NCBI RefSeq assembly: GCF_052857255.1
Contig: NC_135497.1
Span: 343,954,183 to 344,018,182 of the forward strand
Length of the DNA: 64,000 bases
Direction of reading: 5' to 3'
Source: Amblyomma americanum
Lineage: Eukaryota; Arthropoda; Arachnida; Ixodida; Ixodidae
A model generated the notes under the pieces. It searched no databases and had not been told where the DNA came from. It was given only the letters and a program-made list of their open reading frames with translations. The position numbers and the translations under genes are program-made. This document shows, one piece after another, positions 12,595 to 22,887 of this stretch; within the stretch, counting starts at the first letter, position 1; each line of letters opens with the position of its first letter.

Positions 12595-13627
12595 AGGCTT
12601 CTGTGGATCAAGTGTTTGGCAAAATGACCTCCGCCGTTGTGTTTGCAGTGCCTGAATTCTGCGCTGAATGTTCTGTATGCGCCAGCATCTCTTAAGTCTA
12701 GGCGCAACTTTTTGCGTCGGTATCTGCGCTCTGCCCTTCGCCGTTGTGATCGCAGTCGCTGCAATTCGAAGTCAAAATCGGTGTAGTTAGCGACAGGGTT
12801 AAAGGGGCAGGTGGCGTGTTCCATGGCATCCTTAATATTTTGTTCAAGACCGGTAGAGAAGCCCTCTGCGCAAGCAGCCTCCATAAGTAATTTAAAAACT
12901 TTCCAGTCAATGCGCTGCCTACGTGTGGCTGGGGAAAATGTGGAATGGCCGGTAATAATCAGATAGGTTGTGATATGGTCGCTGCATGGGTTTCTACATC
13001 CGAAAACCACCGGACGCTGTTGTTAAGGCACTTTTAAACTAAAGTCAAGTCAAAGCAGCTGCTATAAGTCACCCCTCGTATATAGGTCGGGCTTCCGTCA
13101 TTCAGGCACTGGAGGTCATGGACAGAGGCTAAGGACACAAGCTGTCTTCCCCTAACGTCCATCCTAACGCCTCCCCACATGGTGTGATGAGCATTGAAGT
13201 CACCCATAATAACCCACGGAGCAGGTGTAGCTGCCATGGAACCACTCAACCTTCTGGCGTCGAAACGACTTGATGGCACCAAGTACTCCGCCAGTAGCAT
13301 AAACGTCAGGTCACGGCTCTTTACTGTCAGGCAAACGTACTGATTGTCGTCATTCGGAGGAACTGAATATAGCACATATGTAAGTTCACGTCGAATGTAG
13401 ACGATGACTTTGCTGGATCTGTTGCACGTGGGTGATGAAAATGCCTCGCAATCGGATATTCGCAAAATTGCCGGGGTCTTCGGTTCACAAATCACAAGAA
13501 TGGGGAAGTGATTCCCGTAGAAGTAGTGCCGTAAATCGGAAATCCGGGATTGGAGTCCACGAGCATTCCATTGGAAATTGAAAGCTTGCTTGACTTTCTT
13601 TTGAAAAGACAGGTGCGAAGGAGCCAT
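12573..13627 (-). pseudogene. LINE ORF2 endonuclease domain and linker
   Basis: Open frame 13627-13034 (197 codons) contains FQWNARGLQSRISDL (metal-binding N), CEPK (catalytic E region) and GDFNAHHTMWGG (catalytic D/N). It closes at a stop just after SSCFDLTLV. The last endonuclease motif, reading CSDHITTYLI, lies in the next frame (13010-12573, 145 codons), so one frameshift near 13030 cuts the domain. The rest of that frame is the basic linker with RSQRRRAERRYRRKK leading to RT. In the intact family the domain nicks target DNA. Confidence 0.8.
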
Positions 13628-14400
13628 GATGCCGTGTACTGTAGAGCCGCAAGAACTGGATGTAGCGCGTCCAGCACTTGAGGTGCGCTACGTGCTGCTG
13701 GCGTGTGTAGGCTGGAAAGCAGAGCACGCATGGCATTTATTAGTGTCGTGAGCATTGCAATCACTTGCATATCTGGGCCATGGCCTTGATCGTGCCTGTT
13801 GGCTGGATCAGTCGTAGGCGCTGCACAATGCCCTGAGTGCGCCAACATCACTGACGCAATAGGTATAGAAGGCTTTGGCAATGGTGGCCAAGTTGCATCT
13901 GAGGCAGCAGGTCTAGCCTCACCAAGCGTCGGGCTCCCTTGATTTGGTACGGTTTTTGGTGGAGGCAGACAAGCTGCAGTTGGGTTTGGGGCTTTATTGT
14001 CAAATGTGACTGCTTTCTTTGACGACCTTGGGCGGCGCGAACGACGTCGTCGCACCTTTGCAGCGGCTTGTTTGTGCGTAGAATAGTCTCGCACTATTTG
14101 CTTCAGTACCGCCCGCTCGGTCTTTAAACGGGGGCAGTCTTTCAAGGAAGAGTCATGAGGGCCGTGGCAGTTGGCGCACTTCAAGGTAGTCGCGCGGCAA
14201 ACATCACCACTGTGTGACTCGGAGCATCGTGGGACCCGATGGAGTTGATGCAGACGCCGCTCACGTGGCCGATCCTCATGCACTTCCTGCATTGAAGTGG
14301 CTTAGGCACAAAAGGTCGAACTGGATGACGAAAGTGCCCAACCTTCACGTACGAAAGTATGCAGTCACCCTTGAAGGTCAGCTTGATGCATGGAGATCTG
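13492..14400 (-). pseudogene. LINE ORF1, zinc-knuckle and C-terminal part
   Basis: Three retroviral-type CCHC knuckles can be read on the minus strand: CRKCMRIGHVSGVC (about 14270-14310), then, after a one-base loss near 14235, CPRCSESHSGDVC, and CANCHGPHDSSLKDC. A basic linker with RRRRSRRPRSSKK and a Pro/Ser-rich tail follow. The longest open frame is 14292-13492 (266 codons); its last part overlaps the endonuclease ORF in another frame. Three knuckles in tandem are characteristic of I, Jockey and R1-type ORF1. The indel before knuckle two separates it from knuckle one. Confidence 0.75.
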
Positions 14401-14414
14401 CCTAACCGCTGAAC

Positions 14415-15035
14415 TTAAATGATGGAAATGCCGTCCGTTTCCGGCTTGATCAACATAGGTAAATCTGCATCACAGAGGGCGATATCGACGTCGTAGATTA
14501 CGCCAGCCGTAGTGCCGCTGTCCTGGAGAATAAGGGGGCGTACACTGATGTTGCCGAGTTTTGTGATTGAGGTTAAATTCTCTAGTGAACTTCGCTCCAC
14601 CACATCAATGGCAATGACGTTTTTGAACGGGTTGATTCTGACATCTTTTATGCCTCCCGGTACAAGGCTCTCCAGATAAATAGAGATGGCTTGCCTGTTC
14701 AGTAGGTTCAAGTTGTCTGTTGAGTTCAACGGCACAAACAAGGCTGTATGCGCTGAGGAACTTCGCGCCGTGATGATCGTTGGCGTTCTGGATGAGGGCA
14801 TCGTTGACGTGCTCGATGAGGACGAGTCGGCTTGTCGACGCAGTCTGCGCTTGGCCTTCTTGCCAACAACCGGTATGAAACCGTCGTCGGCCGAGGACGA
14901 GGAGTCTTCACTTGGCACCGAGTACACAACAGTGCCCTGGCTGCTCGAGTCACTCTGGCGGTGCAGGCGCTTCCTCTGGGCAGCTGCTGCCGACCCACCG
15001 GGTTCCAATAGAGGCAGAGCAGCCTCCACTTCCAT
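14415..15035 (-). pseudogene. LINE ORF1 (gag-like), N-terminal part
   Basis: 206 open codons starting MEVEAALPLL. The first about 95 residues are Ser-rich and polar with a basic KKAKRRLRR patch. From about residue 95 a folded-looking region begins, followed by VPGGIKDVRINPF, then the pattern seen before the zinc knuckles in I/Jockey-type ORF1 proteins. The frame stops at 14415, just before the knuckle region resumes in another frame, so one indel splits ORF1. The protein binds element RNA to form the transposition particle. The start is the first ATG after a G+C-rich leader. Confidence 0.65.
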
Positions 15036-15190
15036 CGCCGTGGCAAAAAGGGAGCGGCGCCTCTCTGATTATAGCACAAATTACCAAAAAAACTGCACAG
15101 ACGTGAAGGCAGCGTTCTGATACATAACAACTTCGTCCAACACGCTCATACGAGTGGCGTAAGGAGCGCTGAGAGCGGTGTGGCAGTTAA

Positions 15191-15815
15191 TCTTGTCACA
15201 CTGCGTAAAAGAAAGGAAGTGAATATAACAAGGACCCACAACGAAATCGATATTTATTTTAAACGAAATTTCTCTCTTCGAGCTATTTTTCCGAATACTC
15301 TGAAGCTATTGCTGATCTATTATTTTGGTTTTGAGAACGAGAAGGTCGATATGACACTACACGTGCTGGCTCAGCAAAACATTGGAGGTGGACACTCAAG
15401 CTCCGCCTTGAGGGTATGACGCGATAGCGTAATGGGTTTTGGATTCTGTACTTAGACAAACTTGCTACTCTTTGTTGTTTATTAATCCTTCCGGGATTTT
15501 TCTCTCGCGGCCAATGCCTTCTACGCCGCGTGAACCTGATGCTGCTGATGCTAGGTACGGTAAAACGGACGCGCGAAGTGGCAAACCACGCAGAGCCGCT
15601 GCCGGGCGCTTTGTAGAAACGCGCGGTACTCAAGTTGCAGTCTTAGTTCATCGGCCCATCATTCTCCACAAACCGATGCCACGAATACCAGCATAGCTTC
15701 CGCGCCGAACGAACGGGCAGCAAGCCGCAAGCTTCGTAGTTTACGCGCCTTGGATGTGCGCTGCGTTGTTCGCCGCTCACGGCGTGATTCCTGCGTCCCA
15801 GCAAGGCCCCACTGC
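15191..15815. other. Unassigned stretch with one copy of a short dispersed repeat
   Basis: Positions 15476-15513 match 16409-16447 closely: both begin TGTTTATTAATCCTTC and end GCCAA. The two flank the palindromic insertion. No coding domain is recognised. Confidence 0.5.
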
Positions 15816-16069
15816 ATACAAACGAGGCGTCTTGTTCATATGTGCTCCGGTAGTTAATATAATCAATGGTTCGACGAATGCTCGTCTGGTCAGGCATTGT
15901 ATTAAAGAAAAAGGAATGCGGTCACTGACCATGTCATGAAATTCAAAGATGTTTCGGAACCTCGTACGGGTTCCTTGATCAAGGAACCCGTACGAGGTTT
16001 CCTAAACGTCTTTGAATTTCATGACATGGTCAGTGACCGCATTCCTTTTTCTTTAATACAAACGAGGCG
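15816..16069. repeat. Palindromic (fold-back) insertion with 14-bp direct repeats
   Basis: An exact 14-bp direct repeat, ATACAAACGAGGCG, lies at 15816-15829 and 16056-16069. Between them are about 70 bp of unique sequence and then a large inverted repeat, arms 15899-15978 and 15979-16059, with no spacer at the centre (TTGATCAA). By eye the arms differ only by one indel and two substitutions near the middle; the outer about 43 bp are exact. The right arm abuts, and overlaps by a few bases, the right direct repeat. No coding function is seen. Confidence 0.9.
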
Positions 16070-17197
16070 AGCGGGAGGCGCTGCCGTCACGCGTTATCTG
16101 GTGGGGGAGTGCCGTACATTGCGAGGAGGCGAGGAGGAGGAGGAATGGTTTTAGTGGGCGCCGCCTGATATAGCGCTACATGCGCGCCAAGGGAAGATTT
16201 AAAGTAGCAGAAACGTAGTTTTCTGCTCGCTTAACAGCCACTTCTGCTATTTCCATGCGCATAATTAAAATATGCATCACAGTACATGTCCCAAAAGCAC
16301 CCTTCTAAGACACCACCGTATTCGCTAGACACGCGTTTGTTCATTCCAAACGATCGAGCTGGCCTGCCGGATTCGATTACCCATCTAGACCAATTTCTTA
16401 AACTGTTCTGTTTATTAATCCTTCAGTGATTTTTTGCTCATAGCCAACGACCACACTGGCTTTTCTGCGACACGGGGCCCTTAACGCTCTCGCGTTAAAA
16501 AGTGACATTTGCTGGCTAAAGAGCCCCAACCAACTTGAACTTGGAAATGAAGGATGATAAACCAAAGTAGAGGCAAGGAAACTCGAACCGGAGAAACTTA
16601 CAAATTTCAAATAAAGCATTTTCCTTCTCATTCTTCAAACTGCCAACACGTGAAATCTAAAATCCTATTTAAGTCGCAGTTTCTCTTTAATAAAAGTATC
16701 ATAAATAAAAAATTCTTTTTGTGTACGCAAAGTCTTCATTTCAGGTTAGTTGCACAGCAAAAGTGCGAAGTAAACTACGCTCCAATGAAGCTTAACAAAA
16801 AGACTCGGAACATTTGAGGTCACTTGTTGGACCGAAAGGAATACAATACGGAACGTTGTGCGCCTTTTGTTGATTTTGAATTGGCTTTAAGCCGAACAAT
16901 GATTTGCTGGTCATGGCACCGTTTCTATTTTATTTTTAGAAATCTTCTGAGAGGACCAGTAAAATAGAAAAGGGGCACACTGTAGCGCATGCGCTGTTTG
17001 TGTCTTGTATTTTAGCGAATTGACAGCCGTATGCCTCGCACTAGTGCGACACCGGCGCCGAACGCTCAACTCTGGAATCGCAACATCGAGCAGGCTGCAA
17101 GGAGTTGTCTATAGCGTTTCCTCAAGCAATTTCTCAGTCTGTAAAATCAAAGTCGTTATGAAGGGCAGTGTAGAGGTGCGTGTAAAATTCCACTTAC
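16070..17197. other. Unassigned stretch with second dispersed-repeat copy
   Basis: 16409-16447 is the partner of 15476-15513. Just after it, a short inverted motif containing CTCTCGCGTTAAAA is seen. Otherwise no gene or named element is recognised. Confidence 0.4.
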
Positions 17198-17477
17198 ATT
17201 GGTCGGCAGAGAAAATAAGACGAGAACCCCGTCCGAGGAAGACCCTGCTGCGTTCTACCAGTTTAGGTTCTACCAGGTCTAGGATCAGCGCCTCTGATGT
17301 GGTGGTGATGGTGGCGCTTGCGATCACAGCTGCAGGGCGTGTTTGCCATAGAATGACAAGGGCGCAGGTGGATACAGGAAGACCGATAGAGAGAAGTCTC
17401 GGTTCATGTAAGCCGCTGAATCGAGTGGGGGCCGTTGGCTGCGGTAAACACTGAGGCGTTTACCTCTACTGCATCAC
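17198..17477 (-). other. Weak candidate exon, function unknown
   Basis: On the minus strand a pyrimidine-rich tract ending TTTTCTTGCAG is followed at 17477 by sequence that is open for much of its length, and at 17198 by a strong donor-like GTAAGT. An open frame from about 17402 continues through the donor to 17109. However, one frame change near 17405 is needed to link it to the acceptor, no domain is recognised, and splice-like strings are common by chance. Treat as a hint only. Confidence 0.15.
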
Positions 17478-17859
17478 CTGCAAGAAAAGAACACGCTCAG
17501 GAACAAGTTCGACACAGCAAGCACAGAGTCCCAAAGGCGGAAGATTACTTTCACAGCAAATAAGAAAATGAAAGATGAAGACGCTATGTTCTACTTTTTG
17601 GATAAACTGATCGAAAATGAAGGTGTTTCGGAGGAAGAATAAATGACTGTGTGTTGTCGCTCACAAGATGCCTAGAAAATTCCTGACCCGGGGGCGAAGA
17701 GAGCTCTGCGAAAAACGAGATGATAGCGTTCCTGAAACGCTCACCCTCATCATACTTATCAGCAGCTGAGTAAGCCTTTCCATTCAACGGTGATTATCTT
17801 TTTCTGACTTTAGCTGCAGTAGACACCTATGCATCAGATCGCGGCTATCTTCGACGTCT
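17478..17859. other. Unassigned short stretch
   Basis: I see nothing nameable between the weak exon candidate and the LINE fragment. Confidence 0.4.
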
Positions 17860-18390
17860 CCTGGTTTTTCCCTCCAGCAAAGCGGCTTGAGACAAGCTAC
17901 CCAAGCACGCACACAATCCGTCTGTACCTGTTACAAATGCGTTCCCCGCCTACAACATTGCCCGACAAACTATTCGCAGGAGCCTCACTCTCCGACACCC
18001 ATCCCCTCGCGTGGCGCACAGAAATCAAAACAGCGTTGTACGATGCTCACCGAGGATTCACTTGTGTGTGTACAGAAAACTATTGCGTCCGCCTTCTCGG
18101 CGAGACCAATGGCCTGTGCAGTGATTGGGGGATGTGGAAACTGTAGAACACTTGCTGACCTTCTGTCCATCCCTTTTTAGTGCATCTAGTGCACGCGTTA
18201 ACCCCCGCCTATGCTGGCTTTTGGTCAGTCTCTGTTCTGCAACTGCGGAGTGTCCACTTTCCCGAAAAGCTTTCGCACACCTCTCGCCATTCACTTCAAG
18301 CTCAAGTGCAGTTCATAAATAGAGCGAATACAGCGGCCCGCTCCTAGCCTCTTCACTCGCCCTTCTGAGAAGTGCTGCCACAACAAGCAT
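17860..18390 (+). pseudogene. LINE 3' end fragment (C-terminal tail family)
   Basis: The plus strand codes, across frame changes, for a tail with LSDTHPLAWR (about 17985-18015), FTCVCTENYCVRLLGETN (about 18058-18110), then GDVETVEHLLTFC (about 18125-18165, a Cys/His pattern) and a final LSPFTSSSSAVHK before the stop at 18322. The copy at 40866 shares the pattern LHSDTNTLAWR and the same end. It lacks RT, so it is a 5'-truncated insertion. No poly(A) or target duplication was identified. Confidence 0.6.
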
Positions 18391-18987
18391 AATTAAGGAA
18401 ATGCAACACAGCTCGCCATTCTTGGGTTGCCACATTTGGCACAGCTCTTCTTGGTTGCAGCTAGTTCCTCTCCTACGTGCTCTTGCTCTCTTTTCTTATC
18501 CCCGACTCCTTTTCCCTCTTCAAATGGCGGCCATCTTGCCCGCGCTTCCCTCATATTCTAACAGCCGCAAATCCGCTCAATCATTGATAGGTTGCTGGGA
18601 AATTTTCTTTCATTAGTGCAGTTCAGTGCAGGGGCAAAGGTCATCATTGGCAGTGGTAGTGAATTGTGGCGACATTATTCTGTTGATAAGTTCGCTCACA
18701 AAAATTCAGCATACCTTGATGGTATGTTGATTTAATCATTGTCTTAATTTTAAGCATCCGTTTAAAAGTCCTCGCTTTTCCTGACGTTGTTCTCTGCAGT
18801 GTTGAAATTTGTCGTTGCTCGAATGTGCTGCCGGTGCAAAAATACTTCTAACACCATTCTTCGGGCAAGCGCCACGATGAAGAGCAGGCAGAATACCATA
18901 GAGAATCGCTCCTGTGTTTGCGTTCTGCCTTCCTCTTAGAATGACTGATGATTTGAACGTCTGCACTTCGGGGAAGATTACTTCTTT
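18391..18987. other. Unassigned stretch
   Basis: A minus-strand open frame at 19071-18736 has no recognised domain. Nothing else identified. Confidence 0.4.
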
Positions 18988-19167
18988 TGCGATAAGCTGA
19001 ATAAAACATTTTGCTGGGCGAGTTGGTTCATTTTGCTCGAGGGGATGCTTGTAGCGCGACAAAGAACACAAGGGACAGAGACGAACGGGACAAGCGCGCT
19101 TGTCCCGTTCGTCTCTGTCCCTTGTGTTCTTTGTCGCGCTACAAGCATCCCCTCGTGCGATAAGCTG
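18988..19167 (-). mobile_element. Fold-back insertion derived from a Penelope-like 3' end
   Basis: An exact 12-bp direct repeat TGCGATAAGCTG (18988-18999 and 19156-19167) bounds the insertion. Inside, 19000-19037 is unique, and 19038-19096 plus 19097-19155 form a perfect 59 + 59 bp palindrome without spacer (centre GCG|CGC). The unique part plus left arm align by eye with the 3' end of the Penelope-like copy at 58450-58545: both show a GGGC-GTTGGT-CAT run, then a GCGCGACAAAG-like run, then GGGACA-like motifs. I infer a very short, dead-on-arrival Penelope-like copy in minus orientation that folded back on itself. Confidence 0.75.
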
Positions 19168-19560
19168 CTGTGAACTCTTCGTCTGTCTCGTCTGTCACGA
19201 GCGTCCCGAATGTCCTTTCAGTCGCTCCTTTGGCTGCTATGCCGAATCGCGTGACTCCAATGCATTGCCGAGCTAGGCCTGGGCTTCAGCTGCGGGAAGA
19301 AGGGCAAGACAGCAGCCCCTGCGATTCCACGTGGGCTGTCGCTGGCCAGACTGCGCGGCAAGAACTTCTATGTCTTCTTCTGAATCTGGGAAAGCAAACC
19401 ATCGCAAGTGTGCTAAGAGCCAACACAGCTGCATGCACCAGGGAGCGTCCAGCCTCGCAGAGTCATCAGCCGTCTGCCCAGCCACCACTATGGAACATTT
19501 ACTTCGAAGGCTACTCTGGTGAGTTTTCATAAAAGACAACAGCATCGAGAAATCACGATA
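19168..19560 (+). repeat. Repeat 'A', joined to SINE (copy 2)
   Basis: Plus-strand counterpart of 5430-4956 (see the shared blocks there). It contains a 120-codon open frame (19170-19532), Ser/Pro/Ala-rich, with no recognised domain. The start of the repeat lies within a few bases of the fold-back insertion, whose left direct repeat may also belong to it. Confidence 0.55.
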
Positions 19561-19564
19561 TTTA

Positions 19565-19835
19565 AGCTGCCGGGGTGGCTCAGTGCTTTTATCGTTATTA
19601 TGCAGATATTTAGGTCTTCGGATCGACTCTGGCAGCGATGACCGCGTATCGATGGGAGCAAAAGATGAAAATATTCTTGAGTTGTGCGATATCAGCGCAT
19701 ATTAACAAAGCCAATATTGAGGAAATTAATCCCAAACTTCCTGCAGGGCCATCCATATTAACCCCATATCTGTTGTTTCCGGATATTCAACGCGACGATT
19801 TACAACTTACTTCACAGCAGAGAATGATGTTGATA
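19565..19835 (+). repeat. Old tRNA-derived SINE (Ruka-like)
   Basis: Starts with GCCGGGGTGGCTCAGTG (A-box region), then a degraded B box around GGATCGACTCT. The tail then resembles TATCGATGGGAGC, GTTGTGCGATATCAG and GCATATTAACAAAG, in the same order as the SINE at 39945. It is the plus-strand equivalent of the SINE at 4681-4955, and both are preceded by repeat A. Confidence 0.6.
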
Positions 19836-20399
19836 GTATAAAATTTATTCTGTCGAGAGTTACCAGACTTATGTTCCATAGAATACGTTGTTGTCCGCTG
19901 CACGTTGCCAGTCCATGCTTCTCAATAATAGCGATGTCAACTTCAGACGGCTTAATATCGCGAACCAATATCCCCAGTGAAAAAGGGTAGCAGGCGCAGA
20001 TACCCCAGTGCTCTAGGCAATAAGCTCTAGGTTCCAGCTTGGAATATTTTGTCCAACGATCACGAACCGGCCCAGCTTGTCTGCTGGGATTTCAGCATCG
20101 AATTGTGTACCTTTACAGGGTGCACTGAGACTATTCCTCTTCTTTCTGTGTTAGACGGGTCACGAGGATCTGTAAGGACCCAGGAGCGAGCCCCCTGGTT
20201 GCCTCTGTTATAAAATACTGCATGAAGAGAATGTGTCGCACTTTTATAAATAGATCTACCTCTGCACTCAGCCTTAAAAATATATATATATATATCGGCG
20301 ATTGCATTATTGCAAGAATGTCACTTTCCATCAAGATGTACAAAAATACCTACGTGAGTGCTTCCTTATTCATGACGCATGAGTAAGAATATTGGCTTC
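19836..20399. other. Unassigned stretch
   Basis: A short (TA)n run lies near 20279-20296. No gene or named repeat seen. Confidence 0.4.
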
Positions 20400-20837
20400 A
20401 AGGTCATGTGTTATTTTTGGCTTCAAGGTCTGATAGTCACGAAATAAATACTGTCATGTTCTGCTCTATCTCAATGTCATGTGTTATTATTGGCTTCAAG
20501 GTCTGCTAGCCAAGACATAAATACTGCTATGTTCTGCTCTATCTCAAGGCCATGTGTTATTATTGGCTTCAAGGTCTGCTAGCGACGAAATAAATACTGC
20601 CATATTCTGCTGTATCTCAAGGCCATGTGTTATTATTGGCTTCAAGGTCTGCTAGCCACAAAATAAATACTGCTATGTTCTGCTCTATCTCAAGGTGATG
20701 TGTTATTATTGGCTTGAAGGTCTGCTAGCCACGAAATAAATACTGCCATGTACTGCTCTATCTCAAGGTCATGTGTTATTATTGGCTTCAAGGTCTGCTA
20801 GCCACGAAATAAATACTGCCATGTTCTTCTCTATCAC
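20400..20837. repeat. Tandem array, six copies of a 73-bp unit
   Basis: Copies begin at 20400, 20473, 20546, 20619, 20692 and 20765, so the period is exactly 73 bp throughout. Each unit holds the blocks CATGTGTTATTATTGGCTT, AAGGTCTGCTAGCCA and AAATAAATACTGCCATG. Copies differ by a few substitutions and no indels were seen. No coding frame or known satellite is recognised. The constant period without spacers rules out a CRISPR-like layout. Confidence 0.95.
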
Positions 20838-21744
20838 TTTGCGCAGCATCCCTCATACACCGTGTGCAGTGAAAACTGTCGAGTGTGGGCTGCACCAGCC
20901 GCCACCACTTCAACCGGAGCTTTCCTGACGCGAACTGAGCCTTACTCTACCATCGCCGGCATCACTTCTATTACTGAGGGGCTGGTTGGGTATGCACGGC
21001 GACCCATGGCACAGCCCTTCTACTAGGATGATGGTCAGCTTCTGGCAACTGTGTGATCATGAGGTACGCACCTTGCAAGGCGTCGCTTAAGGGCTCCCTT
21101 CCACAAAGCACCACCCAATGCCGCTTAGAGGGCCATTGGCAATGAGCACACATTTGGTATAGTCTTGACTATACCGCTGAACTCCCTCATTAGACATGCT
21201 CTTTGTCTGGCATGCAGCACTTATTACTGCGAAAGCATCACACCCCTATGTTGACGCCGGAAGTGTCTGAAAAATGGAAGTGTGTCCACTGTGACGCCAA
21301 TGTATGTGACTTCGCTGGTCGTAGGGCGTGATGAGTCGTGTGACGAATAAAAATAACAAAAGAATGTTAGGGTCTAGATGAGAATCGAATCGAGGCCGCC
21401 CGCGTGCGAGATGACGTGACAGGATGACGACAAATTTTTAGTGACGACGTCACACCCGAGATCAGTCAAAAGCGCTGCCACGCGCTGACAGAAAAAAACA
21501 GGAATTGTAGATTGAGGCATGCTATGCAAAACCGTGTCCGCCAAAGTGACGACGCTGCTTCGATCAACAGATATCGCTGTTGCAGACGAAATCCGAGCGA
21601 TGTCATTAGTGGATGACCTGACTTTGCTGGCAGTATTCACGTATACATTCACCAATATTTTCAGCCACCATTCCTCTTATATCATTCTGGGTGGTGTCAT
21701 AGCATTTCTCTATACGATTAGCTTACACATTTTTGCTAAATTCT
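20838..21744. other. Unassigned stretch
   Basis: No domain seen. A minus-strand block at 21375-21410 reads like a degraded tRNA T-arm (GGCCTCGATTCGATTCTC) and may be a SINE remnant, but no A box could be matched. Confidence 0.35.
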
Positions 21745-21995
21745 GAGGCTAGGTTGCGACAGGGGTTCGGACCAATCACATATGCACCTTATATTGCATG
21801 GGTTTTGAGACTACATTTTTGCTTAAGGAGCGGTTGAGGTCTACTCCGAGAAGTCGAGACATGAAGTTGGAGGCTAGCTTGCGACAGTGGTTCGTACCGA
21901 CGGCATATGCAACATCACTTGCATGATTTAGGGCGTGGTTGAGGATTCCTCAGAGATATTGTGATTTATGAGCTACTGCGCACTTCACTTTCCTC
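21745..21995. repeat. Two diverged direct copies, 125-bp period
   Basis: Copy one starts at 21745 and copy two at 21870; both begin GAGGCTAG, continue TTGCGACAG and contain CATATGCA. Later parts diverge. Function unknown. Confidence 0.6.
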
Positions 21996-22655
21996 AAAAA
22001 CCTTTTCAATCCTAAGAGAGCGCATGCGTTCGCTTTCCTCCACATAAGCAGACATACGTGCCCTCAGAATTTTGCACGATAAACCAGCATGAAGAACGAA
22101 GCAAAGCGTAACAACAAAGATTTTTCGTTAGATGTTTTGCTTCTCCTCGCTCAACTCTCCCAACGACATTCCTCCCGCATCCCGCGATTGCCGAAAAGCC
22201 ACAGAATTCGTAACATTCGTTTAGACTGGTCAAAGTTTTGAGAGTAACTACTTTGGTTTCTTACAATATGCTTCATTCGGAGAGTGATGAAATCGCAGAT
22301 TATGTTGAGTTGTGGTCTTTTCATCTGTGCTGTTGCAGAAAAAGCAGGTTTTGGAAATCAGTGTGACCCAGGTGAAAGTGGAATGAGGGCATATGCTTGA
22401 AAATGGCTGCTGTGTTTTCAGTGAAGAGGTAGGGCAACCGCTGTCACTTTTGGGCATAGATCAGGACGAGAAATGTGGTTGGTTTTGCTGCCCTTTCAGT
22501 TTATTCGAATCAGGAACTGAGGACATACTCAAAGTATCTCTCCAGTTGTGACAATATTTTCCATCAATGAAAACTCCCACGCGTCAATACAGGTGTGCAC
22601 GAAATCAGTGGCTCAAGTGCCGATTAGCTTCACCGAGTGCTCTTATTTTTCGCAT
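21996..22655. other. Unassigned stretch
   Basis: Nothing recognised. Confidence 0.4.
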
Positions 22656-22887
22656 TGTGGCGTTCGCTTGTCGACGGTTCTTTTGAAGAGACCTTTGGTA
22701 AATATATTTCAGGAAAGTTGTTTTTACTTGATTTATGTTTGTCTTGACAATTCTTAACTTCGTCTACGCTTTGTGGCGTTCGCTTGTCGACGGTTCCTTT
22801 GAAGAGACCTTTGGTAAATATATATCAGGAAAGTTGTGTTTACTTGATTAATGTTTGTTTTGACAATTCTTAACTTCGTCAACGTGG
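22656..22887. repeat. Tandem duplication, 116-bp period
   Basis: 22656-22771 and 22772-22887 are near-identical copies sharing TGTGGCGTTCGCTTGTCGAC, GAAGAGACCTTTGGTAAATA and TTGACAATTCTTAACTTCGT. By eye they differ at about ten positions, so this is a fairly recent local duplication. Confidence 0.9.

Larger units (their letters stand above)
9805..15190 (-). mobile_element. I-superfamily LINE, near full length but frameshifted
   Basis: Read on the minus strand: ORF1 with zinc knuckles (15035-13492), endonuclease (13627-12950), RT (12594-11113), RNase H (11230-10415) and a C-terminal tail with a Cys/His pattern (10414-9970). A short 3' untranslated part ends near 9805 in a TATC/TATT-like microsatellite. 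ORF1 with three CCHC knuckles plus a C-terminal RNase H is diagnostic of the I-type superfamily. The 5' limit (about 15190) is estimated from the G+C-rich leader. At least four frame changes and one loss of reading frame inside the endonuclease make it dead, but blocks of 200-490 codons stay open, so it is far younger than the LINE at 0.7-4 kb. Confidence 0.85.

Noticed and set aside
15899..16059. Palindrome as assembly or library artefact
   Set aside because: The exact 14-bp direct repeats at both ends, and the small differences between arms, argue for a real insertion; not fully excluded without reads.
17005..17454. 149-codon plus-strand open frame
   Set aside because: No domain; overlaps the weak minus-strand exon candidate; probably chance.
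20400..20837. CRISPR-like array
   Set aside because: Repeats are directly contiguous with no spacers, and the sequence is eukaryotic.
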